Shown here: in pieces, positions 1 through 5,997 of the stretch
How the letters are laid out: every line of letters begins with the position of its first letter
Position numbering within the stretch: position 1 is the first letter of the stretch
Assembly: GCA_963169135.1 (NCBI GenBank)
Contig: CAUJEQ010000167.1
Location: 1-6,374, forward strand
Source: Chloroflexota bacterium
Lineage (GTDB): Bacteria; Chloroflexota; Dehalococcoidia; Tepidiformales; Tepidiformaceae
Reading direction: 5' to 3'
DNA length: 6,374 nt
Program-made: the position numbers and the translations under genes
Notes under the pieces: model-generated
What the model was told of the DNA's origin: nothing
The model's database searches: none
What the model saw: only the letters and a program-made list of their open reading frames with translations

Positions 1-55
1 CACCGACAGCCTGGAGATCGCCACGGCGGTGACGCGCCTGGAGACCCGGGAGTAA
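1..55 (+). CDS. 3' end of an unidentified protein gene (partial)
   Basis: An open frame enters from the left edge and ends in TAA at 53-55, reading ...LEIATAVTRLETRE. Its codons are GC-rich in the third position, as in neighbouring genes, which supports it being the true tail of a gene. Seventeen residues are too few to assign a family. The stop lies only 3 bases from the stop of the convergent ABC permease gene, so the two transcripts must overlap at their 3' ends unless termination occurs inside the partner gene. Confidence 0.55.
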   Translation, partial: TDSLEIATAVTRLETRE

Positions 56-58
56 CGC

Positions 59-2530
59 CTACTCCACCACCTTGAGCGTGGCCGGGACGTCCATCCGCCG
101 CAGCTTCCGGACGGTCAACAGGGGCGCCAGGGCGACGGCCAAGACGCCGAGCGCCATCGACAGCACGACCGTCGTGGGGCTCACCACCGCAACGACATCG
201 ATATCCGGGACAGTGGAAGGTATCCGGATCGCGATGATCGCCCGGAGCAAGAGCCAGCCGGCGATGACCCCCCAAATGGTCGCCATGATCCCCAGGATCA
301 GGTTTTCGACGACGGCCATTCGGAGCACGGTACGTACGCGCACGCCGAAGGCAAACATCGTTGCGTGCTCGCGGGCGCGCTCATCCATGTTGATGCTCGC
401 GGAGTTGAAGGCGATGAGGAGCGCGAGCAGCAGCAGCGCACCCTCGATCACGCGGAGGAGGACGACGAACTCGCTCAGCAGGTCGTCGATCACCTCCGCC
501 ACTTCGCCGACGCCCTGGGCCGAGACCACGCCGGGCAGGGGGAAGAGCGCGCGCTTCATGTCGTCGCGCGTAGCCCCTCCAGCCGGCACAACCTCGAGCA
601 GGTTGGCCGCCCCGGCCAGGTTGAAGAGGCCGGCCTGGTTGCTATCCATGTACGCCACAAACCGGAACGGGTGCTCGTGGAGGCCCAGCACGTCTACCTC
701 CGTTTCGACAAGCGCGAAGGTGCCGGCGGCTACATCCAGGCGCGGGTGCCGGAGGGTGATCGAGTCGCCCACACGGACGCCGAGGTTTCGCGCGGCGAGT
801 TCGGAAAGATAGATCCCCTCGCGTTCGCGCTGGATCGCCCCCTCGGACATGCGCGGGGCCCAGACCGGGTTGTCGAGCGCCAGCACCTGCACCTGGAGGT
901 TCACCTCCTCGTCCCCCTTCACGGCAACGCTGCCGAGCCGAAGTTGGGGTTCCACCCGGGCAACGAGCGGCGACCCGGCGATGCCGGTCACCACATCGCT
1001 GTTGAGCGGGTACGGCCGGTCGAGGTCCACCTCGAGCCGGTCAGGGTTCGCCGACAGGATCTCGCGTTCGCCCCGGTCGATGGTGTCGAGGAAGGAATCA
1101 ATGAGCCCGACGAAGGCGACGAGGGCGGCGATGGCGGCAGCGATCCCGAGGCTGGTGAGCAGGCTCCGGCGGGGGGCCCGGACCACGTTTCGCACGGGCA
1201 CCTGGGAGAACGTGCTGCCGGGCAGGCGCACCCGGCGGAAGAGCGGGGCGAGGCCGCCACCACGCGCGGCCCGGTAGCCCGACTGGATCGCCTGCACCGG
1301 GGGGACCCGGACCGCCCGCCACACCGGCCACATCGTCGCCACGAAGGGGAACAGGAACCCGATCAGGGCGACCGTGAAGAACACGCCCCACTGGAATTCG
1401 GTGTGCCAGGCAGGCAGGGCCGAAAAGTCCTTCAGGACGCCGACCATCGCCCGCCCGAGGAGGATGCCGACACCGACCCCGAAGACGACGCCGAGCAGCG
1501 CGATCTCCGCCGCCACCAGCAACGGCCGGATAGCGATCCGCCGGGGGGGCACGCCCAGCACCATAGCGACGCCGATCTCCCTCCGCTGGGACTCTACGAT
1601 CCGGGCGATCAGGTTGAACGCCGCCACGACCGCTCCGGCGAAGATCAACACGGCGAAGATGTCGTAGATCTGCTGATCCCCATCGATGTCCGCATCGATG
1701 ATCTGAAAGGCCGGGTCTTCCTCACGAGTCGTCACCGTGGCCCCCACGGCGGGCAGCCGTTCGACCAGCAAGGTGGCCAACTCCTCCTTGAGTGCGGCCC
1801 GGTCGGAGCCGGGCTCAAGGGTCAGGACCAGGTCGTTCACCTGGCCCAGGCGCCCGGTCAGCATCTGCGCCGTCTCGATAGGCACGAAGAGCCCTGCGAA
1901 GTTCGCCTCTGCCATGAGCCCGCCACGCTCTGTCGTCACGAGGAAGAGCTCGGGCGTGACCGCCTGCCCGACGTACTCGATCCGCTGGCCGCCACTGATC
2001 TCGATCGTGCCTTGCGGGGGGAGGTCGTGGTACCTGGCGAAGTGCCGCTCGAGCAGGGCGACGGGCTTTCCCGCGTCATCCGGCGCGAGTTCGCGGCCCA
2101 CGTGCACAAACAGGCCGTCGACGCCAGGCCCGCCATCGCTCGCCCGGACGCCATAGATCGAACCGGGGACGAGGACCGCCCGGCCGCCTGTTGAGGCATC
2201 CACCTGGGTCGGCAGGACGAGGCGTTCTTCCGCGCGGTCGACAACGCCGTCGCCCAGCGCGCCTGCCACCGCCACCAGCGTGCCCTCGGCGACCGTGGAA
2301 CCCTGGGCCAACTCCACCCGCAGGTCGTGCATGTTCAGGCGCGCGTACCCGTCGTCGGTCGATGCGCGCCGCCACTTCGTCACGCTCGAGAGCCCGGCGT
2401 AGCTCCCGGTCCCGAGCGCGATAACCAGGGCGATGGCTGCGACCTGGATCCAGCGCGCTTTGAGGTCCCGCCAGGACCAGCGCAGCCAGAGCGCGGCGGC
2501 GCGCCACCTACCAGTAGAGGTCGGCGACAT
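59..2530 (-). CDS. ABC transporter permease, FtsX/MacB-like, two FtsX domains
   Basis: Membrane subunit of an ABC transporter of the FtsX-like (ABC3/MacB) type, 823 residues from the ATG at 2530. The first membrane helix is at about residues 28-46, followed by a large extracytoplasmic domain (about 47-288). A first FtsX domain with three helices (about 290-312, 335-360, 380-403) carries the family motif SQRREIGVAMVLG near 315. Another helix (about 457-478), a second extracytoplasmic domain (about 480-685) and a second FtsX domain (about 688-712, 740-765, 783-806) follow, with the related motif ERAREHATMFAFG near 717. This 4+4 helix layout is twice the size of LolC/MacB-type subunits, so it probably acts as an internally duplicated permease. 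I chose the ATG at 2530 because AAGGTGG lies 8 bases upstream; a GTG at 2542 would add four residues but sits inside that ribosome site. The start overlaps the ATPase gene by 23 bases, so the two are probably translated together. Substrate is unknown. Confidence 0.93.
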   Translation of the reverse strand: MSPTSTGRWRAAALWLRWSWRDLKARWIQVAAIALVIALGTGSYAGLSSVTKWRRASTDDGYARLNMHDLRVELAQGSTVAEGTLVAVAGALGDGVVDRAEERLVLPTQVDASTGGRAVLVPGSIYGVRASDGGPGVDGLFVHVGRELAPDDAGKPVALLERHFARYHDLPPQGTIEISGGQRIEYVGQAVTPELFLVTTERGGLMAEANFAGLFVPIETAQMLTGRLGQVNDLVLTLEPGSDRAALKEELATLLVERLPAVGATVTTREEDPAFQIIDADIDGDQQIYDIFAVLIFAGAVVAAFNLIARIVESQRREIGVAMVLGVPPRRIAIRPLLVAAEIALLGVVFGVGVGILLGRAMVGVLKDFSALPAWHTEFQWGVFFTVALIGFLFPFVATMWPVWRAVRVPPVQAIQSGYRAARGGGLAPLFRRVRLPGSTFSQVPVRNVVRAPRRSLLTSLGIAAAIAALVAFVGLIDSFLDTIDRGEREILSANPDRLEVDLDRPYPLNSDVVTGIAGSPLVARVEPQLRLGSVAVKGDEEVNLQVQVLALDNPVWAPRMSEGAIQREREGIYLSELAARNLGVRVGDSITLRHPRLDVAAGTFALVETEVDVLGLHEHPFRFVAYMDSNQAGLFNLAGAANLLEVVPAGGATRDDMKRALFPLPGVVSAQGVGEVAEVIDDLLSEFVVLLRVIEGALLLLALLIAFNSASINMDERAREHATMFAFGVRVRTVLRMAVVENLILGIMATIWGVIAGWLLLRAIIAIRIPSTVPDIDVVAVVSPTTVVLSMALGVLAVALAPLLTVRKLRRMDVPATLKVVE

Positions 2531-3209
2531 TCGCCTTCCCACCTTCGGGCGGCCCGTCGCTCGAGATCCGGCCGCTGCTCAACTCGATGACGCGGTCGGC
2601 GGCCCGGGCAATCTGGCGGTTGTGCGTCACCACGATGACGGCCCGGCCCGGGCCCGACTGCTTCTGCAAGAGCTCCAGGATGCGTACACCTGTGTGGAAG
2701 TCCAGTTCGCCCGTGGGCTCGTCGGCCAGGAGCACGGGGTTGCCGGTCGCCAGTGCGCGGGCGATGGCCACGCGCTGCTGTTCGCCGCCCGAGAGCTGGT
2801 GAGGGAACTGCCGGGCCTGGACGGCGAGGCCCACGCTCTCGAGCACCTCGTCCGCCGAAGTTCCGCCTTTCCGCCCGCAGGCGTCGATGGCGAACTGGAC
2901 GTTTTCGCGCGCGGTGAGACCCGGGAACAGGTTGAACCCCTGGAAGATGAAGCTCACCGTCTGGCGGCGGACGGCGAACAGCTGTCCGCGCGAAGCGGTG
3001 GTGATGTCGCGGCCGGCCACCCGCACCGTGCCGCTTGTCGGCGTATCGAGCGCCCCGATGATGTTCAGGAGCGTCGTCTTGCCGCTACCCGATGGCCCGA
3101 GGACGACGACGAACTCGCCCTCGGCGATGGTTGCCGAGATGTCGTCCAGGGCCCGCACCTGGTTCGGCCCCTCGCCATAGGCGCGGGTCACGTGCTCCAG
3201 CTCAATCAC
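2508..3209 (-). CDS. ABC transporter ATP-binding protein, MacB/LolD family
   Basis: Cytoplasmic ATPase (233 residues) that powers the FtsX-type permease encoded immediately downstream. All motifs are intact: Walker A GPSGSGKTT at 38-46, Q-loop in FIFQGFNLFPGLT with Q90, signature LSGGEQQRVAIARAL at 139-153, Walker B VLLADEP with catalytic E164, D-loop GELD at 167-170, and switch histidine H196 in VVTHN. The Q-loop context and short length are typical of the MacB/LolD/FtsE group rather than importers. The start is GTG at 3209, supported by GAGGAG (3217-3222 on the plus strand) 7 bases upstream and by the expected N-terminus MIELEHVTRAYGEG. It is first in the operon, behind a plausible promoter at 3243-3271. 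The gene is complete; function is certain at the ATPase level, substrate is not. Confidence 0.96.
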   Translation of the reverse strand: MIELEHVTRAYGEGPNQVRALDDISATIAEGEFVVVLGPSGSGKTTLLNIIGALDTPTSGTVRVAGRDITTASRGQLFAVRRQTVSFIFQGFNLFPGLTARENVQFAIDACGRKGGTSADEVLESVGLAVQARQFPHQLSGGEQQRVAIARALATGNPVLLADEPTGELDFHTGVRILELLQKQSGPGRAVIVVTHNRQIARAADRVIELSSGRISSDGPPEGGKANVADLYW

Positions 3210-3216
3210 TCAATGG

Positions 3217-3222
3217 CTCCTC
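3217..3222 (-). promoter_or_regulatory. Ribosome binding site deciding the GTG start of the ABC ATPase
   Basis: On the minus strand this reads GAGGAG, 7 bases before the GTG at 3207-3209. It is a strong Shine-Dalgarno match at ideal spacing and fixes the non-ATG start. Confidence 0.8.
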
Positions 3223-3242
3223 AGGTGTGCGCATCACGGGGC

Positions 3243-3271
3243 ACTCTAGCGACGGAGGCGAGCACCGTCAC
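3243..3271 (-). promoter_or_regulatory. Candidate sigma-70-type promoter of the ABC operon
   Basis: On the minus strand, GTGACG (3266-3271; 4 of 6 matches to TTGACA) is separated by exactly 17 bases from TAGAGT (3243-3248; 4 of 6 matches to TATAAT). The predicted start of transcription is about 3236, giving a leader of roughly 27 bases that contains the ribosome binding site. The sequence TCACGGG occurs both over the -35 box (3268-3274) and near the predicted start (3234-3240), so a regulator could bind both copies. This is a pattern match only. Confidence 0.45.
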
Positions 3272-3321
3272 GGGCCAATGGGTCCATTTCGCGGTTACCA
3301 GTACTCCCGGCGAAAAGCCGC

Positions 3322-3327
3322 TACGAT
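3322..3327 (+). promoter_or_regulatory. Candidate -10 element of the LLM oxidoreductase gene
   Basis: TACGAT (TAnnAT pattern) lies 62 bases before the ATG. No convincing -35 hexamer is found at 16-18 bases upstream; TTACCA at 3295-3300 is too far (21 bases). A small hairpin-capable sequence, CGGC-GAAAA-GCCG (3308-3320), abuts it. This is weak evidence and is listed only because the gene must have a promoter in this 180-base divergent region. Confidence 0.22.
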
Positions 3328-3389
3328 GTCCTCCTGCCCGAGAGCCGTGGCGCCCCCACCACCATGGCGGTTCACACAGGAGCACCCAC

Positions 3390-4226
3390 ATGAAGTTCGG
3401 CGTCCAGATGTTTCCGGCCGACTACGCCATCCCGGTCACTGAGCTCGGCAAGGCTTGCGAAGACCTCGGCTTCGAGTCGGTGTTCTTCCCCGAGCACACG
3501 CACATCCCCACCAGCCGGCGCACGCCGTGGCCCGGCGGCACCGAGCTCCCGAAGGAGTACAGCCACACGCTCGACCCCTTCGTCGCCTGCGGCGCCGTCG
3601 CCGCTGTCACGAAGACGCTCAAGTTCGGTACCGGCATCTGCCTGGTCATGCAACGCGACCCGATCACTCTCGCCAAGGAGGTCGCCTCGGTCGACTTCCT
3701 CTCCGGCGGGCGCTTCCTGTTTGGCATCGGCGGCGGCTGGAACGAGGACGAGATGGAGAACCACGGCACAAAGCCAACGCTGCGCTGGAAGATCCTGCGC
3801 GAGCGCATCCTCGCGATGAAGGAGGTCTGGACGAAGGACGAGGCAGAGTTCCACGGCCAGTTTGTGAACTTCGACCCCATCTGGAGCTGGCCGAAGCCCG
3901 CCCAGAAGCCCCACCCGCCAATCCTCATCGGTGGCGCCGGCCCGCGCACCCTGGACCGCGTCATCGAATACGGCGACGGCTGGATGCCCATCGGCGGGCG
4001 CACCGGGGCCATCCTCGGGGCGAAGATCCAGGAGCTCCAGGAGATGGCGAAGGCCGCGGGCCGCGACCCGATCCCGGTCTCCGTCTTCGGCGTCCCGCCC
4101 TCGCAGGAGGCCATCGAGAACCTGGCCGGCATGGGCGTCGACCGCGTCATCTTCGGCCTCCGGCCGCAGGGCGCGGCGGAGGTAATCCCGGCGCTGAAGC
4201 GCTACGTCGAGGTAGCCGGGATCTAG
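3390..4226 (+). CDS. LLM class F420-dependent-type oxidoreductase (TIGR03619-like)
   Basis: A 278-residue protein of the bacterial luciferase-like monooxygenase superfamily, a TIM-barrel flavin- or F420-using oxidoreductase in the cytoplasm. It opens with the strand MKFGVQMFP. It has FESVFFPEHTHIP (28-40), the conserved LKFGTGICLVMQRDPITLAK (77-96), SGGRFLFGIGGGWNEDEMEN (105-124), KPHPPILIGGAGPRTL (173-188) and YGDGWMP (194-200). This motif series matches the Rv2161c-type (TIGR03619) F420 group rather than FMN alkanal monooxygenases; the length is normal for that group. The start is fixed by AGGAG at 3378-3382, 7 bases before the ATG. It is monocistronic and divergent from the ABC operon. The substrate cannot be read from sequence, and use of F420 rather than FMN is inferred from family resemblance. 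The same frame stays open far upstream, antisense to the ABC ATPase; that extension has no support. Confidence 0.93.
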   Translation: MKFGVQMFPADYAIPVTELGKACEDLGFESVFFPEHTHIPTSRRTPWPGGTELPKEYSHTLDPFVACGAVAAVTKTLKFGTGICLVMQRDPITLAKEVASVDFLSGGRFLFGIGGGWNEDEMENHGTKPTLRWKILRERILAMKEVWTKDEAEFHGQFVNFDPIWSWPKPAQKPHPPILIGGAGPRTLDRVIEYGDGWMPIGGRTGAILGAKIQELQEMAKAAGRDPIPVSVFGVPPSQEAIENLAGMGVDRVIFGLRPQGAAEVIPALKRYVEVAGI

Positions 4227-4230
4227 GGGG

Positions 4231-4545
4231 CTAGCGCAGCTTCTCGCTGTTCAGGAGCTGGCGTTCCCCGCCTTCGGTTACGGCCATCATCCGGCTGAAC
4301 CACTGCTGGAAGTCCTTCGTACCGTACTCGGCCATGTCCTGTTTCATGAACGCCGTAAAGGCTTCCATGTCGGCGAAGTCGCTTTCGACAATGACGCTGA
4401 ACATCGGGCCGGTGAGGTCGGTGTAGAGACGGGCGGCGAGGATGAGCGGATTGCTGAACAGGCCGTTGGCCTGCTCCTTGAAGAGCGCGACCAACTCGTC
4501 GCCCTTGCCGTACCCGGCGCGGAAGGAAATGCGTTCCGTGATCAT
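4231..4545 (-). CDS. Small protein, probable dimeric alpha/beta-barrel (NIPSNAP/ABM-like) fold
   Basis: A 104-residue cytoplasmic protein with no signal peptide or membrane helix. The order is a strand (ITERISFRAGYG), a helix (KGDELVALFKEQANGLF), a strand (AARLYTDLTGPMFSVIVESD), a helix (MEAFTAFMKQDM) and a charged C-terminal helix. This matches the ferredoxin-like dimeric barrel group that includes NIPSNAP and antibiotic-biosynthesis-monooxygenase (ABM) domains. No catalytic residue can be named, so the biochemical role is open. I chose the ATG at 4545 because GGAG lies 6 bases upstream; in-frame ATGs at 4557 and 4563 have no ribosome site. The frame also runs back to 4758, but that part crosses the intergenic hairpin and the start of the next gene. 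Its stop is 4 bases from the stop of the convergent LLM gene. Confidence 0.75.
   Translation of the reverse strand: MITERISFRAGYGKGDELVALFKEQANGLFSNPLILAARLYTDLTGPMFSVIVESDFADMEAFTAFMKQDMAEYGTKDFQQWFSRMMAVTEGGERQLLNSEKLR
4237..4260 (+). terminator. Weak stem-loop after the LLM gene
   Basis: CAGCTTCT, an 8-base loop, then AGGAGCTG form an 8-pair stem with one G-U pair, 10 bases after the LLM stop and inside the 3' end of the convergent small gene. It has no following T-run, so it is at best a Rho-independent-like or transcript-stabilising hairpin. It may be chance in GC-rich coding DNA. Confidence 0.25.
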
Positions 4546-4699
4546 GACGAACTCCATGTGCATGAATAGCGGCCCGCAGTATGCCCGGGCGGTATGGCCG
4601 ACGCAACGGCTTCTGTGAGGCAGGCCACACTGCACCGGAAACGAGACAGGAGTCCGCAATCGCAGGCACCTGGAGTAGGGTGGATATGGATACGCCTGC

Positions 4700-4733
4700 G
4701 CTTCCGCGCTCGAGCCCGCGAAAGCGCGGAAGC
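4700..4733. repeat. REP-like palindromic element, 11-bp perfect arms
   Basis: GCTTCCGCGCT (4700-4710) and AGCGCGGAAGC (4723-4733) are perfect inverted repeats around a 12-base loop. Inside it, CCGCG-AAAG-CGCGG (4716-4729) is a competing hairpin that uses the same right arm. The core CCCGCGAAAGCGCGG resembles the interspersed palindromes in many bacterial genomes that make spurious translations such as SSPRKRGS; exactly that peptide is encoded at 4710-4733. The element lies 23 bases before the ATG of the hemerythrin-like gene and only 9 bases before its ribosome site. It is therefore either a REP element parked in the intergenic region or a structured leader. Only one copy is visible here. Confidence 0.6.
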
Positions 4734-4756
4734 AATGTCCCCGAGGAGTCTGTGAC

Positions 4757-5206
4757 ATGGAACAGCCACCGTCCGAAAACCTGCATTACGAGGCACTCAA
4801 ATCCCGCCTGGTCGAACTGGATGAAATCCTGGAGGGAGATTGGAGTGCGGATGAACGAGCATGGCTCGAAGCCGTCGAGGCAGCCGCCCGCGTGCTCTTC
4901 GAGACCCTGGAGCAGCACCAACACGTCTCGGAGACCGAGGGAGGCCTCCTCCCGTCGGCGACGGATCTGAAACCGAGGCTGATACCAGAAAGCGAGCATG
5001 TGAAGGACGAGCATGCAGAGATGCTCCACCGCGCTGGCGAACTTCAAAACACGGCTGCCCTGCAGGTCGCGTCCGGCGATTTCGACGCCGAAGCAGTCTG
5101 CCTCGACATGACGATCTTGCGGACAATCCTGCAGGCCCACCTGGGGCGCGTCGATGCGTTGATGTATGACGCGTACTTCCGGGTGGAGGGCGGCGAGGGC
5201 GGTTAG
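4757..5206 (+). CDS. Hemerythrin-like four-helix protein
   Basis: A 149-residue cytoplasmic, nearly all-helical protein. Predicted helices are about 8-26, 32-60, 79-98 and 110-140. Two segments resemble the hemerythrin/HHE pattern: H56...E61..LLP66 (second helix) and H128....D133..MY137 (fourth helix), with H81, H86 and H91 in the third helix and H10 in the first. The H-x4-D spacing of the last helix matches the ligand pair of classic hemerythrin. The usual H-x3-E glutamate of the second helix is T60, flanked by E59 and E61. Such proteins bind a di-iron centre for oxygen or nitric-oxide sensing, storage or repair; whether this one does is uncertain. The start is supported by GAGGAG at 4743-4748, 8 bases upstream. 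The gene ends 32 bases before the stop of a convergent cupin/CxxC operon. The alternative is an unrelated helical-bundle protein. Confidence 0.68.
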   Translation: MEQPPSENLHYEALKSRLVELDEILEGDWSADERAWLEAVEAAARVLFETLEQHQHVSETEGGLLPSATDLKPRLIPESEHVKDEHAEMLHRAGELQNTAALQVASGDFDAEAVCLDMTILRTILQAHLGRVDALMYDAYFRVEGGEGG

Positions 5207-5207
5207 C

Positions 5208-5231
5208 GCCCGGCTGCCGGAGCTGCCGGGC
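5208..5231. terminator. Shared hairpin between convergent genes (bidirectional terminator candidate)
   Basis: GCCCGGC (5208-5214) and GCCGGGC (5225-5231) are perfect 7-bp arms around a 10-base loop. The hairpin starts 2 bases after the hemerythrin-like stop and ends 6 bases before the stop of the 95-residue gene, so it nearly fills the 31-base gap. Neither side has a T-run. The position strongly suggests 3'-end formation for both transcripts, but the efficiency cannot be judged. Confidence 0.55.
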
Positions 5232-5237
5232 TCGGTG

Positions 5238-5525
5238 TCAGGCCGTGTCGCTGGCGGTTGGCACGCCGAGTTGCAGTTCGACCCCGGCGGCGCTGGCGGC
5301 GGTGACGATTTCTTCCCAGGCACGCTGGAGGGTTTCCACCAGCTGTTCCGGGAGGACTCGCATGGGCTGGTTGTTCTCCAGCGCGCAATCAACGCACGGC
5401 CGTGGGGATCGCCACTCACGCCGAACTTGCTGCTCCATCACCATGTCCAGCAACGTGATGTTCAGGCTTCCGCCACAGGCATTGCAGCGGCTCTCGACGT
5501 AGGCGTACTGGAGCAGGCTATTCAT
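5238..5525 (-). CDS. Small four-cysteine (CxxC...CxxC) protein, probable zinc binding
   Basis: A 95-residue cytoplasmic protein that I do not recognise as a named family. Two cysteine pairs, C14-N-A-C17 followed by GG and C44-V-D-C47, are separated by 26 residues. This is the pattern of a zinc ribbon or treble-clef-like site, although an iron-sulfur or redox role cannot be excluded. Between the pairs is a segment with a basic stretch (VRREWRSPRP, 34-43). After them comes an amphipathic helix (about 58-79) rich in Glu, Leu and Ala, then a flexible tail. The ATG at 5525 lies inside the end of the cupin gene, overlapping by 8 bases in the arrangement ATGAATAG. Its own ribosome site is weak, so translation probably depends on the cupin being translated. 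The two products are therefore likely made in step and may act together. Confidence 0.8.
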   Translation of the reverse strand: MNSLLQYAYVESRCNACGGSLNITLLDMVMEQQVRREWRSPRPCVDCALENNQPMRVLPEQLVETLQRAWEEIVTAASAAGVELQLGVPTASDTA

Positions 5526-5895
5526 TGCCGCCGGTGATCGTAAGAAGTAAGACGGATTGCTCCTCGGCTGTCAGATCGTGGCGGACGCCGGGCTGGAGTA
5601 CGGAAAGGTGGCCCTTCAGGAGATCGACACGCTGGTTTTCGGAGGCCAGCACGGCTCGGCCGCTCAAGAGTTGGACCGTGACGACCCCGTCCGTTGCATG
5701 ATCCTTGAGAATATCGCCCGTTTCCATCGCCATCATGAGCACGGAAACACCCGCTTCGCGGGCGAGGTTCCTGGTCTGGCGCCGGTGGCCCGGGAGCTTC
5801 TCAAGGAGCTTATGCGCTTCTGCCTCGAGGTCGAGGTGGTGGACAGGTGCCTTGCTCGGGAAGTCCCCGGCCGGGATGTGCGTGGTATCCGGCAT
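5518..5895 (-). CDS. Cupin domain protein with reduced metal-ligand set
   Basis: A 125-residue single-domain cupin (beta barrel), cytoplasmic. An N-terminal 35-residue segment (including a short helix at about 21-34) precedes the barrel. Motif 1 is METGDILKDHATDG...VQLLSGRAVL (57-83): of the usual two histidines and a glutamate only H66 remains, with T68 at the second histidine position. Motif 2 is GHLSVLQPGVRHDLTA (95-110) and keeps H106. The form resembles a group of small cupins with the pattern L-x2-H...TVQ-LxG...PGVxHDLxA. The start at 5895 is fixed by GAGAGG 6 bases upstream; the longer frame running back to 6315 is antisense to the secreted-protein gene. It is the first gene of a two-gene operon with the CxxC protein. 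With two ligand histidines, metal binding may be weak, absent or completed by other residues, so a sensor or ligand-binding role is as likely as an enzyme. Confidence 0.88.
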   Translation of the reverse strand: MPDTTHIPAGDFPSKAPVHHLDLEAEAHKLLEKLPGHRRQTRNLAREAGVSVLMMAMETGDILKDHATDGVVTVQLLSGRAVLASENQRVDLLKGHLSVLQPGVRHDLTAEEQSVLLLTITGGNE

Positions 5896-5930
5896 TTGTT
5901 GCCTCTCTGATCTGTGGTGGTCCGTCGGAA

Positions 5931-5948
5931 TGTGGCGGGTGTGGCGGG
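5931..5948. repeat. Perfect tandem 9-bp repeat in the cupin leader region
   Basis: TGTGGCGGG occurs twice head to tail (5931-5939 and 5940-5948), with a partial relative, TGTGGTGG, at 5913-5920. It lies 36 bases upstream of the cupin ATG. It may be slippage or a repeated protein-binding site. Confidence 0.6.
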
Positions 5949-5997
5949 CGCTGCCGGAAAAAGCGGCTGGCCCGGAACCGGCCCTGGCTGAGCTTCT

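Noticed and set aside
365..2194. 609-codon plus-strand open frame opposite the ABC permease
   Set aside because: Composition is dominated by His, Arg, Asp, Glu and Pro with no fold-like pattern; it is a high-GC shadow of the clearly real permease on the minus strand.
2433..3389. Upstream in-frame extension of the LLM oxidoreductase
   Set aside because: It is antisense to the ABC ATPase, has no family similarity, and the ATG at 3390 has an ideal ribosome site and the expected LLM N-terminus.
3364..3393. Nine-codon leader peptide (MAVHTGAPT) whose TGA overlaps the LLM ATG
   Set aside because: The overlap ATGA is tempting, but the leader has no ribosome site of its own, no regulatory residue run and no attenuator hairpin; chance is likely.
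4546..4758. N-terminal extension of the small alpha/beta-barrel gene
   Set aside because: It runs through the REP-like hairpin and into the start of the divergent hemerythrin-like gene, and its translation is Arg-, Cys- and Pro-rich with no fold pattern.
4223..5419. 398-codon minus-strand open frame spanning several genes
   Set aside because: It is antisense to the hemerythrin-like gene and out of frame with the small genes on its own strand. The sequence looks like a shadow and has no motif.
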